The notes under the pieces: generated by a model
The model's input: the letters and a program-made list of their open reading frames with translations, nothing else
Databases searched by the model: none
Told to the model about the DNA's origin: nothing
NCBI GenBank assembly: GCA_943372645.1
Contig: CALRZN010000020.1
Location: forward strand, 1-64,000
Source: VBWE01 sp943372645
Lineage (GTDB): Bacteria; Bacteroidota; Bacteroidia; Palsa-965
DNA length: 64,000 nt
Direction: 5' to 3'
Shown here: in pieces, positions 45,400 to 54,367 of the stretch
How the letters are laid out: the number at the start of each line of letters is the position of its first letter
How positions within the stretch are numbered: the first letter of the stretch is position 1
Program-made: the position numbers and the translations under genes

Positions 45400-46500
45400 A
45401 TGTCTGAAACACCAAACAGCAAATACCTCTTACGGGTAATCACCGCGCTCGCCGGTGCTGTTATGTTATTGCTTATCGTTGTTATCGTACTCGGCTTTTG
45501 CCTGTGGTGCAACCTGCCTGCTGATACGGCAGTGAAACCCGGTCCGCGGCCGCAGCCGGATGCGTTCGGCAATTTTACAGCAGAAGAACAGGCCCGCGCA
45601 TTGAAACCGCGCGATACTACCAACTACTGGATTGCGCCACGCATGGAAGCACTCATTGGCCGCCCGGATGAACAGCAGATCCGCTACGGCATGGAACTGG
45701 TTGCAAACACCGCACATTATTTTGGTCCGAAAGGCAGCATTATAAAAGGGGCCACCAACGGTATGAACTGCCAGAACTGTCACCTGGATGCAGGCACTAA
45801 AATTTTCGGAAACAATTACGGCGGTGTTGCACCCACGTATCCGAAATACCGTGCCCGTTCCGGAACTGTGGAGCATATTTACAAACGCATCGCCGATTGT
45901 TTCGAGCGCAGCCTCAACGGAATTGCACCTGATTCGGCTTCGCGCGAAATGCTGGCCATGGCCGCCTACATCAACTGGCTCGGAAAAGATGCGAAAAAAG
46001 GAAGCAAACCTGCCGGCTCCGGATTAAAAGACATTCATTTTCTCGATCGGGCAGCCAGTCCTGAAAAAGGCAGCCAGGTGTACACGGCGCGTTGTGCTAC
46101 CTGCCATGGTTCATCAGGCGAAGGCCGGCTTGACGATGCCGGTGTGGCTTACATTTATCCGCCGCTTTGGGGCGAACACAGTTACAACGACGGTGCCGGT
46201 TTGTACCGCATATCCGGCTTTGCAAAATACGTGAAGTACAACATGCCGTTTGGTATTACGTATGAAAATCCGCAGCTGAGTGATGAAGAAGCATGGGATG
46301 TGGCCGCGTTTGTAAATTCGCAGCCGCGTCCGCATAAAGCGGTGCCCGATGACTGGCCGAAGGTGGAAGAGAAACCGGTAGATCACCCGTTCGGGCCTTA
46401 CGCCGATGAATTTACAGAAACACAGCACAAATACGGCCCCTTTACGGCGATGAAAAAGAAAGCGGCTGCACCGGCGCCGGATAAAAAAACGAGTCATTGA
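45400..46500 (+). CDS. TsdA-like dihaem cytochrome c
   Basis: A 366-aa membrane-anchored c-type cytochrome. ATG 45400 (MSETPNSKYLLRVITALAGA) is preferred over 45268, as the extra 44 residues are Cys-rich and unlike a leader. A single N-terminal membrane helix (MLLLIVVIVLGFCLWC) is followed by two CxxCH haem sites, GMNCQNCHLDAGTK and ARCATCHGSSGEG. The region between them and AWDVAAFVNSQPRPHKAVP near the end recall thiosulfate dehydrogenase (TsdA). It lies 16 bp upstream of the SoxB-like gene, so thiosulfate or sulfite oxidation is plausible. The exact substrate is inferred. Confidence 0.8.
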   Translation: MSETPNSKYLLRVITALAGAVMLLLIVVIVLGFCLWCNLPADTAVKPGPRPQPDAFGNFTAEEQARALKPRDTTNYWIAPRMEALIGRPDEQQIRYGMELVANTAHYFGPKGSIIKGATNGMNCQNCHLDAGTKIFGNNYGGVAPTYPKYRARSGTVEHIYKRIADCFERSLNGIAPDSASREMLAMAAYINWLGKDAKKGSKPAGSGLKDIHFLDRAASPEKGSQVYTARCATCHGSSGEGRLDDAGVAYIYPPLWGEHSYNDGAGLYRISGFAKYVKYNMPFGITYENPQLSDEEAWDVAAFVNSQPRPHKAVPDDWPKVEEKPVDHPFGPYADEFTETQHKYGPFTAMKKKAAAPAPDKKTSH

Positions 46501-46516
46501 TTTCCTGGAAAACAAG

Positions 46517-48250
46517 ATGAATAACAACGAAGAGTCTGCACCCGGTGCACCCGAATCCGGCGAACGCCGCGGGTTTTTGCGCAACGTTGCGTTTGCAGGT
46601 ATGGCCGCCATGTTTGCACCGCTGGCCGATTTTGCTGCTGAAAAAAATGACGAAGGCGCGGAGGTAACAGCGGAAGGAAAAGGTGATTCAAAAAATACAC
46701 AACGCATCACGCTGCTCATTACAACCGATATTCACGCCCAGCTTTTTCCGCACGATGAATTTTTCTGGGAGAACAACCAGGCGGTGTATCGCAAACGGGG
46801 CGGCATGGCCGTATTGAAAACGATGATTGATAAACTGCGCAAACCCAACGCAGCAAACACGATTGTATACGACGGCGGCGATTTTTTTCACGGCCACGTG
46901 GCTGCATCACTTACCGAAGGGGAAGCATTTATTCCGCTGTTTAATGCCATGGGCTACGACCTGATGCTGCCCGGCAACTGGGAGGTGGTGTACAAAAAGA
47001 AAAAGATGTTGTACGATATGGGACATGCGCACGCCGCAAAAATATGCGCGAACATGTTTCACCAGCCCGCTGAAGGACAAGCACGCGAACTCGTTTTTCC
47101 GCCCTACTGGATCAAATATGTGGCCGGTGTAAAAATCGGTGTGGTGGGGTATACCGATCACCTCATTCCCAAACGCCAGTCACCGGCTTACAGCGTCGGG
47201 CTGGAATTTGAACACGCCGAAAAATCAGTAAAAAAATACGTGCAATACCTGCGCGAAGTAGAAGGCTGCGCCGTGGTGCTGCTGGCTACGCACATGGGAC
47301 TTGCGCAGCAGGTGGCATTAGCCAACAACCCGGTGTGTGAAGGTGTTGATTTTATTCTCGGTGCCGATACACATGAACGCGTACGCGTGCCCGTGGAAGG
47401 AAAATATACGCGGGTGGTGGAATGCGGCGCTTTCGGTTCGTTCCTGGGCAAACTGGAACTGTTTATCGTAAACGGAAAATATACGCGGTACACGTATGAA
47501 CTGCTGGATGTTGATCCGGCAAAATATGCGCCCGACAAAAAAATACAGCAACTGGCCGAACAGATTTACGCGCCTTTCCGCAAAGAAATGGATGCCGTGA
47601 TCGGTACGAGTACCACGCCGCTGCTGCGTTATTTTGTGCTTGAAACACCAATGGATAACCTGATAACGGATGCCGTGCGCTGGAAATTCAAACCGGATTT
47701 TGTGGTGTCAAACGGCTTCCGGTTTTGTCAGCCGCTTGCTGTTGATCCGGTCAAAGGCAAAGCAGAAATTACCAAAGCGTTTTTATGGAATATGCTGCCC
47801 ATCAGCAGTGAAATGAAAATAGCCGATGTTACCGGCAGCCAGGTGCTGGAATGGCTGGAAAAAGAACTGCAGAACGCGTTTGCAAAAGATCCGTCGAAAC
47901 GCATCGGCGGCTGGTTTGTACGTTTCAGCGGCATGGAAGTTAATGTAACCATCGGCAACGAATTCGGTAAACGTGTCAATCACGTAAAAATAGGCGGGCA
48001 GCCGCTCGATCCGAAAAAAACATACACCATGGTGGCCTGCGAACGCGAAGGCGATCCCGACGATACCATGTGCCGCATGGAGCATGTGAGCAATCCGAAA
48101 AAATTACCGGTGCTCATGCACGATGCGATTATGGAATACCTGCAGGTCCATTCGCCCGTAGCCCCGAAATTAGAAAGCCGCGCCGTTGCCACCGACGAAC
48201 CGGCCACGCTGCTCACGCAGCTGAAGGGAACGACGTATGAGTTCCGGTAA
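46517..48250 (+). CDS. SoxB-like metallophosphoesterase/5'-nucleotidase family protein
   Basis: A 577-aa exported protein with a Tat-like signal (ERRGFLRNVAFAGMAAMFAP). The metallophosphoesterase domain (about 70-330) shows LLITTDIHAQLFPHDEFFW, VYDGGDFFHGHV, MLPGNWEVVYKKK (the NWE motif seen in SoxB), LLATHMGLAQQVA and FILGADTHERVRV. The C-terminal 5'-nucleotidase-type domain (about 370-540) has ETPMDNLITDAVRWKF and VSNGFRFCQPLAV. SoxB removes sulfonate from the SoxYZ carrier Cys; here SoxYZ/AX are not in the window, so the sulfur role is from family resemblance. It is cotranscribed with the dihaem cytochrome. Confidence 0.82.
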   Translation: MNNNEESAPGAPESGERRGFLRNVAFAGMAAMFAPLADFAAEKNDEGAEVTAEGKGDSKNTQRITLLITTDIHAQLFPHDEFFWENNQAVYRKRGGMAVLKTMIDKLRKPNAANTIVYDGGDFFHGHVAASLTEGEAFIPLFNAMGYDLMLPGNWEVVYKKKKMLYDMGHAHAAKICANMFHQPAEGQARELVFPPYWIKYVAGVKIGVVGYTDHLIPKRQSPAYSVGLEFEHAEKSVKKYVQYLREVEGCAVVLLATHMGLAQQVALANNPVCEGVDFILGADTHERVRVPVEGKYTRVVECGAFGSFLGKLELFIVNGKYTRYTYELLDVDPAKYAPDKKIQQLAEQIYAPFRKEMDAVIGTSTTPLLRYFVLETPMDNLITDAVRWKFKPDFVVSNGFRFCQPLAVDPVKGKAEITKAFLWNMLPISSEMKIADVTGSQVLEWLEKELQNAFAKDPSKRIGGWFVRFSGMEVNVTIGNEFGKRVNHVKIGGQPLDPKKTYTMVACEREGDPDDTMCRMEHVSNPKKLPVLMHDAIMEYLQVHSPVAPKLESRAVATDEPATLLTQLKGTTYEFR

Positions 48251-48369
48251 CAGGATTCTTTAAAATGAATCGTTTTCCAAATTCACGGAGGTGTAAAATA
48301 GCTGGTGGACCAGTTTGCAGTTTTCAGTTTGCAGTTTTGTTTTGTGGAAGTTTATGGATCATTTATTAC

Positions 48370-48446
48370 CGTCAGTTCGAGCGGCAGTCGAGAACAGGTT
48401 TTATACGATCTTACATCACTGTTCTCGACTGCCGCTCGAACTGACG
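48370..48446. repeat. perfect 27-bp inverted repeat (REP-like palindrome)
   Basis: The left arm 48370-48396 begins cgtcagttcgagcggcagtc and is the exact reverse complement of 48420-48446. The loop is 23 bp. It lies between the SoxB-like gene (plus) and the exporter gene (minus). The same cores (gtcagttcgag and tcgagaac) occur in the 55342 element. A gttttcagtttgcagttttg direct repeat is just upstream (about 48311-48340). Confidence 0.85.
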
Positions 48447-48483
48447 TGTGTCTTCAATTTTATGTCGGATTTATAGGATCGTA

Positions 48484-49371
48484 TTATTTCTTCATCAACG
48501 TTATAACCGCCTGAACCGTTATCAGCAACCCATCCAGGATCGCAATCCATGCAAAAATGCGTTTGGTACTTTTCATCGAAACCGATTGGCCGATGTAGGG
48601 ACCGAGCCGGCCGCCCCACAATACGCCGAGCATGGTAAAAATGGCCATGTCCCAGGGCACACCGCCGAAATAGAGCGAATGCACCAGCGCAAGTAAAATG
48701 GAATTGATAGAAAGCAGCACCACGCCGAGGCCGATGGAGCGGTTCGGGTGGAGGCCGTAGGCCAGCATACAGAACGCGGCAATTACTTCGCCTTCGCCGA
48801 TGGCCACCCAGCCGGTGAGCATACCGCCGAAAATGGAAACGATGAACACCGGGATAGCGGCGCGTGAAGGCAACTCATTGGTGGTGCCTTTGCGGTTCAT
48901 CAGCAGCAGCGTGAGCAAACCGGTAATTAACGCCACCGGTCCGAATACACTTTTCACCACCATGCCGTTCGGATGAAACACGAATGTTGAAATGGCTGTG
49001 CCGATGAGCAATGAAGGTACCGTCCATTTTAAAAGTGAAAACGGCACTTCGCCGCGTTTGATCCAGCCTGCTGCGCCGCTGGTCATGCCTACGGCCTGTG
49101 TTACAAACGCCAGTTTCAGCGCACTCAGCGGATCGGCGTGATACACAAAAATAAGTACCGGTATAAAAACAAGTCCGCCACCGATGGCCGTAATGTTACC
49201 GATAAACGCACCGGCAACGCCCACAAGAATCAGCAGGCCGTTTTTCGCAAGCAAACCAAACGGGTCGGGAAACAGCCAGAAATACAGCACCACCCACAGC
49301 CCGGTAAGTGCGAGCATGGCGGGTGTTACAAGCCGTATTTTATTGGCAGATGGAGCAGCCAGTTCAGTCAT
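48484..49371 (-). CDS. TauE/SafE family sulfite/anion exporter
   Basis: A 295-aa polytopic membrane protein of the TauE/SafE/TSUP family, which exports sulfite, sulfoacetate and related anions. The family pattern of two repeated helix sets is visible: LLILVGVAGAFIGNITAIGG with GLVFIPVLIFVYHADPLSAL (the first repeat; Gly-rich loop), and VSIFGGMLTGWVAIGEGEVI (the second repeat). About eight helices are present. Sulfite removal fits the neighbouring persulfide, thiosulfate and SoxB-like genes. It lies 15 bp downstream of the carbonic anhydrase gene on the same strand, so these probably share an mRNA. Confidence 0.85.
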   Translation of the reverse strand: MTELAAPSANKIRLVTPAMLALTGLWVVLYFWLFPDPFGLLAKNGLLILVGVAGAFIGNITAIGGGLVFIPVLIFVYHADPLSALKLAFVTQAVGMTSGAAGWIKRGEVPFSLLKWTVPSLLIGTAISTFVFHPNGMVVKSVFGPVALITGLLTLLLMNRKGTTNELPSRAAIPVFIVSIFGGMLTGWVAIGEGEVIAAFCMLAYGLHPNRSIGLGVVLLSINSILLALVHSLYFGGVPWDMAIFTMLGVLWGGRLGPYIGQSVSMKSTKRIFAWIAILDGLLITVQAVITLMKK

Positions 49372-49386
49372 TCGTGCAGCCGGCTG

Positions 49387-50013
49387 TTACCCGAGTTTGT
49401 AAATTTCCATAATGCCTTTCAGGATGCCCGGGAAGTCAATGTGCAGGTCAATCAGTTTGCCGGTGTGTACATCAAACACCCAGCCGTGTACCATCAGTCC
49501 ACGGTCGCGGTAAGCTTCCTGCACGGCAGCGGTTTTAATCAGGTTCACACATTGTTCCTGCACGTTCAGTTCCACCAGGCGGTTGTAACGGTCATTTTCA
49601 TTGGTAATCGAATTCAGTTCGTCTTTGTGCAGGCGATACACATCACGGATGTTGCGCAGCCAGGGATTGAGAATGCCCATGTCCTGTGCAACCATGGCCG
49701 CTTTTACACCGCCGCAGTTGTAATGCCCGCAAACCACCACGTGATTCACTTTCAGGTGACGCACGGCGTAGTTGAGCACCGACATCACATTCAGGTCCAC
49801 GTTATTTACCAGGTTGGCAATGTTGCGGTGAATAAACGCTTCGCCGGGCTGCAGGCCCATCAGGTCTTCGGCGGTTACACGGCTGTCGGAACAACCGATG
49901 TACAGAATTTCCGGTGTCTGGCCTTTGGCCAGGTTTTCAAAATAGTTAGAGTCGCGGTCAATTTTTTCTTTGATCCAGGCGGCGTTGTTATCGAATATTT
50001 TTTTGATGTTCAT
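49387..50013 (-). CDS. beta-class carbonic anhydrase
   Basis: A 208-aa beta-carbonic anhydrase that interconverts CO2 and bicarbonate. Zinc ligands are visible: Cys and Asp/Arg in YIGCSDSRVTAEDLMG, and His and Cys in HVVVCGHYNCGGVKAAM. HRNIANLV and GWVFDVHTGKLIDLHID complete the family signature. The length is normal. It sits between the bestrophin-family and TauE/SafE genes on the same strand (14-15 bp gaps), suggesting linked transport and hydration of bicarbonate or anions. Confidence 0.95.
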   Translation of the reverse strand: MNIKKIFDNNAAWIKEKIDRDSNYFENLAKGQTPEILYIGCSDSRVTAEDLMGLQPGEAFIHRNIANLVNNVDLNVMSVLNYAVRHLKVNHVVVCGHYNCGGVKAAMVAQDMGILNPWLRNIRDVYRLHKDELNSITNENDRYNRLVELNVQEQCVNLIKTAAVQEAYRDRGLMVHGWVFDVHTGKLIDLHIDFPGILKGIMEIYKLG

Positions 50014-50027
50014 GGTGTGCGTTGAAT

Positions 50028-51014
50028 TTAAAGTAAAACGTTATCGTGTGGATTTATTTTCGGCGGCAGTTCGGTATCGCCCATCATTTCTTTGATGTCA
50101 ATTTCAATGTTGCGGCAGATGGTCGTAATCGGGATATCGTTGATTGAATTGTCAAACGGATTTTCGCTGTATTCACCGATCTGTTCCATGGTAAAAAACA
50201 CCCACGAAATGAGCATGGAAAACGGGATGGTGAGCCACACGCCCCAGTCGGCGAGGTTGTTCAGGTCTTTCAACAAACCGAAGGGCAGCAGCACGATAAA
50301 AATTTTGACAAACACACGGCTGAAAATGCTGTACTGCCTGAACAGCGGGGTGGTTTTAATGCGTTCGCATCCGCCCTGCAGGTTATACAGTTCGTTGATG
50401 TGTTTTACAAGGTCGGAATGTTCAAATTCATCAATCACCTTTTCCCGTTTCAGGCGCGTCAGTTCGCTGATCTGCACTTTCAGAATGGAGCCCGCGGCGT
50501 TGTTGGCTTTACGCAGTGCATCGTAATACTGCATTTTGTTGTTGGCCGTTAAAATATCTTTCAGGCCCTTGTCAAATTCCTGGAACTCTTCCGCTTCCGA
50601 AACCGAACGGCGGTGTACATCGTACCGCGAAGTGGCCCACGGAATGTGGCGGCGCAGCTGCAAACGCAAAATGTTGAGGTAGGCAATATGCCGGATGAGG
50701 ATGTCGCGCTGCAGTGCCTTGTCAGGAACCAGTGCCACAATGCCTGCGGCAAAACTGCGGCTCGTGTTTGTAAACCCGCCCCACAGCCGCCGCGCTTCCC
50801 ACAGGCGGTCGTACGCCTGGTTGTTTTTAAAGCCGACAAAAAATGCAACCGCGGTGCCGATAGTTCCTACGGGCAAAAACGGGATGGCAATAAATTTGAA
50901 TCCGCCGAAATGAAAAATGCAGCACGCAGCCGTACTGATGAGCATGGTGATGAGCAGATTTTTCCAGGCGAATGGCCACAGAACGGAAATGTTAAAACGA
51001 TTACCTACGTACAT
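50028..51014 (-). CDS. bestrophin-family anion channel
   Basis: A 328-aa membrane protein of the bestrophin/UPF0187 (YneE) family. ATG 51014 (MYVGNRFNISVLWPFAWKNL) is preferred over 51077, as the family starts close to this point; the upstream start would add 21 residues of unlike sequence. The signature FFVGFKNNQAYDRLWEARRL, followed by GGFTNTSRSFA, is typical, and helices near residues 20-60 and about 240-290 (VWLTIPFSMLISWVFFTMEQ) fit. Bestrophins conduct chloride or bicarbonate, which fits the adjacent carbonic anhydrase. First gene of the three-gene run. Confidence 0.85.
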   Translation of the reverse strand: MYVGNRFNISVLWPFAWKNLLITMLISTAACCIFHFGGFKFIAIPFLPVGTIGTAVAFFVGFKNNQAYDRLWEARRLWGGFTNTSRSFAAGIVALVPDKALQRDILIRHIAYLNILRLQLRRHIPWATSRYDVHRRSVSEAEEFQEFDKGLKDILTANNKMQYYDALRKANNAAGSILKVQISELTRLKREKVIDEFEHSDLVKHINELYNLQGGCERIKTTPLFRQYSIFSRVFVKIFIVLLPFGLLKDLNNLADWGVWLTIPFSMLISWVFFTMEQIGEYSENPFDNSINDIPITTICRNIEIDIKEMMGDTELPPKINPHDNVLL

Positions 51015-51152
51015 ACATGTTCGGAATGTGTGCACAAGATAGGAAATAGAAAATGACGTACCGCCTGCCCCGCACATTCATCCACACGATGTTTAACAAA
51101 CAGGCAGGTCTCCTGATTGTTCTTTCAACAAAAGCCGGGAGGTGTTCCGCGC

Positions 51153-51908
51153 TTATTCTTTGATGCTGATGCTGTAATGCAGCCGCATCTCTTTGGTATA
51201 GGCAGTGTCCCGTTCCACGCCCAGGTTTATCGGTAACAGCAGCCTTTTCGAGCCGTCAGGAACCTGGCAAACAATGTCGTAAAAGTAGATGTAGTTATAA
51301 TTGGGCTGAAATTTCAGCAGGCGTTTGCGCATAGCCGGGGTGAGCATGCAGCTGTCGGTTTTGTAAAATTCCGGTTCAATTTTACGTCCGTCAAAGCGTA
51401 CGGCAACACGGTTGGTGTCTTCTATATAATACATGCTGAACGATTTGACCGGCATTTTGCATTTGTAATATTCCGACCAGGCATACAGGTTGTCGCCGTT
51501 CAGGTTTATTTTATACGAGGCTGTGTTCAGCTTCACGCCGCAGAAATAAAACAGCGGGCTGCGTACTTCGTAGTTTTTGGTTTTAAGAAGTATGTTGCCG
51601 CGTTTTGTTTTTTTATACACTTTTACCGCAACCAGCCCGGGGCGGGTGAAGAACAAATAAAAATTATTTCCTTCCTGTTTTTTCAGTTTTCCACCGATCA
51701 CTGTTATCGAAAACGCATCAGCCGGGTTGCCGCTTTTTACGCGCAGGATGTTGTCTTTTTCCAGCCAGAAGAGCGAATCTTCCGTATAAATGCCGACCGT
51801 GTTTTTCGGCGTACGCACTTTAAAAACAACCGTACTGCCGGCACCCTGCTGGGCCCGGCAATACGTGGTAATAAGGAGTAAAACAATTCCAATGCAGATC
51901 GCTCTCAT
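51153..51908 (-). CDS. secreted beta protein resembling GldM C-terminal domains
   Basis: A 251-aa exported protein: signal peptide MRAICIGIVLLLITTYCRAQ. The mature part reads as repeated beta domains of the GldM type: VGIYTEDSLFWLEK, then a GG turn and strand pattern (AFSITVIGGKLKKQEGNNFY, FFTRPGLVAVKVYKKTKRGN), and YEVRSPLFYFCGVKLNTASY. GldM carries such domains in the periplasmic arm of the type IX secretion motor, but this protein is short and lacks the membrane part, so it is probably a stand-alone relative. It is 1 bp downstream of the next minus gene, the putative anti-sigma factor. Confidence 0.6.
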   Translation of the reverse strand: MRAICIGIVLLLITTYCRAQQGAGSTVVFKVRTPKNTVGIYTEDSLFWLEKDNILRVKSGNPADAFSITVIGGKLKKQEGNNFYLFFTRPGLVAVKVYKKTKRGNILLKTKNYEVRSPLFYFCGVKLNTASYKINLNGDNLYAWSEYYKCKMPVKSFSMYYIEDTNRVAVRFDGRKIEPEFYKTDSCMLTPAMRKRLLKFQPNYNYIYFYDIVCQVPDGSKRLLLPINLGVERDTAYTKEMRLHYSISIKE

Positions 51909-51909
51909 G

Positions 51910-53538
51910 TTATCGGATGTTTAAAATCGCTTTCATGGCTGCCGGGGTGTTTACTGCAGCATCCACTTTGTTGAGCATAAAAGTCACCTCTCCTTTTGCG
52001 GGCTGTACGGCATGCAGTTCCTCGTTTTTCAGGTAATACACACTGTTGTCGTCGGCCACACCTACCAGCAGATCTATGATGCCCGGCTCGTAGTGAAATT
52101 CCTCAAACTTGCCTGCAGAAAGCGGGTAGGCGGTAATCATTTCTTTGTTGGCTACATAAACCATCCGGATACCGATGGCTTTTCCTGCCTTGTCTTTGAA
52201 ACGCGCCTTGAACAGTTCTGCTGCCGGAATGGTTGCCGTAAACCCGAACCAGTTGAACAGTTTGCGCAGCAGGCGGTTGATCGGTTTGTCCCAGTTGCCG
52301 ACACCCAGCGCAGGAACTGCAATGCTGCGATACACGAGCTGATCGCGGTTTGTTTCATCGTACGTATTGGTGATGAGTCCTTTCAGGCGGCTGTTGAAAT
52401 CGGACCGCACCGCAAAGCCGGAAAGGCGTACATCGGCCAGGTTCAGTGAATCTTCCGCGGCCTGTTCCTTGTTTTTCTTTTCGCCCCGTGCACTGGTGTA
52501 AAGGCGCATCTTCGTTTCAAAAATGCGTTTGGCTTCGGCATAGTTCTGACTTTTTACCACCGGCTTCACGCGGAAGGATTTTGTTACTTCGGCTTTGCTG
52601 AAGGTGATGGTGTATTCCATGGGCGAAGGAGTGGACTGCAGAAACACATCGTCCCAGGTTTCGTTTGCCAGTTCGGGTTTGTAATCCGGCTCATCCGCAG
52701 CCACTTCAAACTCCAGGTTTCTGTAAGGCTCCAGTTCCGGGAATTGCTCGCGGATGTAATCAATCGTAAAATGATGTGCATTGGTGTTGCGGAGATTCGG
52801 CATCACGGGTGCAACCGGTGCATCCGGATTTTTTACCGTTGCATTTACAAATACCGGGGCCGGCGTACGGTCTTGCTGCGTCAGCGATTCGTTCTGTACC
52901 CAGCGCCGCGCGGTGGTATCGAGCGTGTAATAATTAAACGTGCTGTCGCTGTTGGTAGAAATCATATTCACCATTATCTCGCGGCCTGGTTTCAGTTTCA
53001 GCGGTTTGCCGTTCTGCGTGGCACCGATTTCAAACATGCCCGCCGATTCGAGCAGCGCTTGTTGTCCGGCCGAATCATACAGCATCGGGATACCGCTGAA
53101 AATAATATCCGTATGGTCGTGAAACTCGCGGTAATTCAGTTGCACCGTGCCGGTAACATCGCGGCCCTGTTCATCCACAAACGCATTTTGCGGAATCACG
53201 AGCACGGAGCCGGTGGTATGCAGCAGCACCGTATCGGCTGCAGTATTAATCGTGTAACTGTCCTTCGGAATATCGAGCTGTGCCACGGGCGGGTTAATAA
53301 ACGGCAGCAGCGGTTCGGCAGGTGCATCGGGGGTACGCAGCATAAAAAATCCGGTAACGCCCACGGCAACGGCTGCGGCAGCCCAGGCATAAAACTTCAC
53401 GCTTTTGAGCAGACCGGTTTTGGCAGCGGTGCCGGTTGCAGGTTTTACGCCCTTCATAAATGAATCGAAATTCATCTGCTGCTGCATTTCAGCATCGGAA
53501 AGTTTTTCCGGGTTGGTATTGATATTGAACTTTTTCAT
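51910..53538 (-). CDS. putative anti-sigma factor (membrane, single-pass)
   Basis: A 542-aa protein. Residues 1-45 are cytoplasmic (MKKFNINTNPEKLSDAEMQQ), followed by a membrane helix at about 50-67 (YAWAAAAVAVGVTGFFML). The large extracytoplasmic region of beta strands (YTINTAADTVLLHTTGSVLV, IFSGIPMLYDSAGQQALLES) includes a block with QNGKPLKLKPGREIMVNM. The gene starts 2 bp after the ECF sigma-factor stop on the same strand. That layout is characteristic of sigma/anti-sigma pairs in Bacteroidota. The anti-sigma role is inferred; no known zinc-finger or FecR motif is seen. Confidence 0.6.
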   Translation of the reverse strand: MKKFNINTNPEKLSDAEMQQQMNFDSFMKGVKPATGTAAKTGLLKSVKFYAWAAAAVAVGVTGFFMLRTPDAPAEPLLPFINPPVAQLDIPKDSYTINTAADTVLLHTTGSVLVIPQNAFVDEQGRDVTGTVQLNYREFHDHTDIIFSGIPMLYDSAGQQALLESAGMFEIGATQNGKPLKLKPGREIMVNMISTNSDSTFNYYTLDTTARRWVQNESLTQQDRTPAPVFVNATVKNPDAPVAPVMPNLRNTNAHHFTIDYIREQFPELEPYRNLEFEVAADEPDYKPELANETWDDVFLQSTPSPMEYTITFSKAEVTKSFRVKPVVKSQNYAEAKRIFETKMRLYTSARGEKKNKEQAAEDSLNLADVRLSGFAVRSDFNSRLKGLITNTYDETNRDQLVYRSIAVPALGVGNWDKPINRLLRKLFNWFGFTATIPAAELFKARFKDKAGKAIGIRMVYVANKEMITAYPLSAGKFEEFHYEPGIIDLLVGVADDNSVYYLKNEELHAVQPAKGEVTFMLNKVDAAVNTPAAMKAILNIR

Positions 53539-53540
53539 GA

Positions 53541-54131
53541 TCAGTAGGGGGTGGTTAAAATGTGTTTCAACTTTTCAAGGATGCGGTACACACGCATTTT
53601 GCAGGCGCTTTCGCCCAGGCCGATGATGGCGGCAATTTCACTGAACGCACGCTGTTCAAAAAAACGCATGTCAATCAGTTCCATTTCCTCGTCGCTCAGC
53701 TGCTGCAGCGCTGCAAACAGCCGGCTGTCTTCGGCCGCCGTGTCCGGCGGATGCACGGACTGGTTCAGTTCGTGTAAGCCGTCCGCGTCAATCGAAACCA
53801 TGCGCATCTTTTTGGTTTTCCGGAAATGCTGGTTCACTTCGTTGGCGGCAATGCGGAACAGCCAGGCGGAGAAGGGAACGCCCCGCGATTCAAACTGCTC
53901 TAATTTCTCAAGTGCCTTGTAAAACACCTGTGCAGTAATGTCAAACGCCGTTTCGCGTTCGCCGGTGCGGTGAAATACAAACGTTACAATTTGCTTGTAA
54001 TACCTCGTGTAAAGCGGTTCAAACTTCCGGGGATCCTTCCGGGCAGCCTGTACCTCCTGCATTTCGGCATCAACTGCAGCAGCACTTTGTGTGTAAATCC
54101 CTTCGTTCGTCATCATAATGGCGGTACCCAT
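53541..54131 (-). CDS. ECF-type RNA polymerase sigma factor
   Basis: A 196-aa sigma factor. Region 2 is FEPLYTRYYKQIVTFVFHRT with AFDITAQVFYKALEKL and FSAWLFRIAANEVNQHFRKT; region 4 is LQQLSDEEMELIDMRFFEQR with EIAAIIGLGESACKMRVYRI. ATG 54131 was used; the next ATGs five and six codons in (MMTNEG) are also possible. It precedes a membrane protein gene and a GldM-like beta-protein gene, probably an envelope-stress unit. The short 5' region contains no clear promoter. Confidence 0.88.
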   Translation of the reverse strand: MGTAIMMTNEGIYTQSAAAVDAEMQEVQAARKDPRKFEPLYTRYYKQIVTFVFHRTGERETAFDITAQVFYKALEKLEQFESRGVPFSAWLFRIAANEVNQHFRKTKKMRMVSIDADGLHELNQSVHPPDTAAEDSRLFAALQQLSDEEMELIDMRFFEQRAFSEIAAIIGLGESACKMRVYRILEKLKHILTTPY

Positions 54132-54367
54132 TTTCCTTGTTTTGCTGGTCGTAATACCACAAGACGGGAAAAGTCACATGCAAACGTATTATTTATTGCC
54201 TTTGGTATATATGATTGCCGCCTCCGCACGAAAAACTGCTTACGGGTCGGGTTGTTTCAATAAACAGGGGTTTGCAGATCACCACACAAAAAAAACGCGT
54301 GGTTGCTGAACATTTCACCCTGCGAGTTGGTTTAGGAGAAAAGTTTAATCCTAAAAAACACAGCAAC

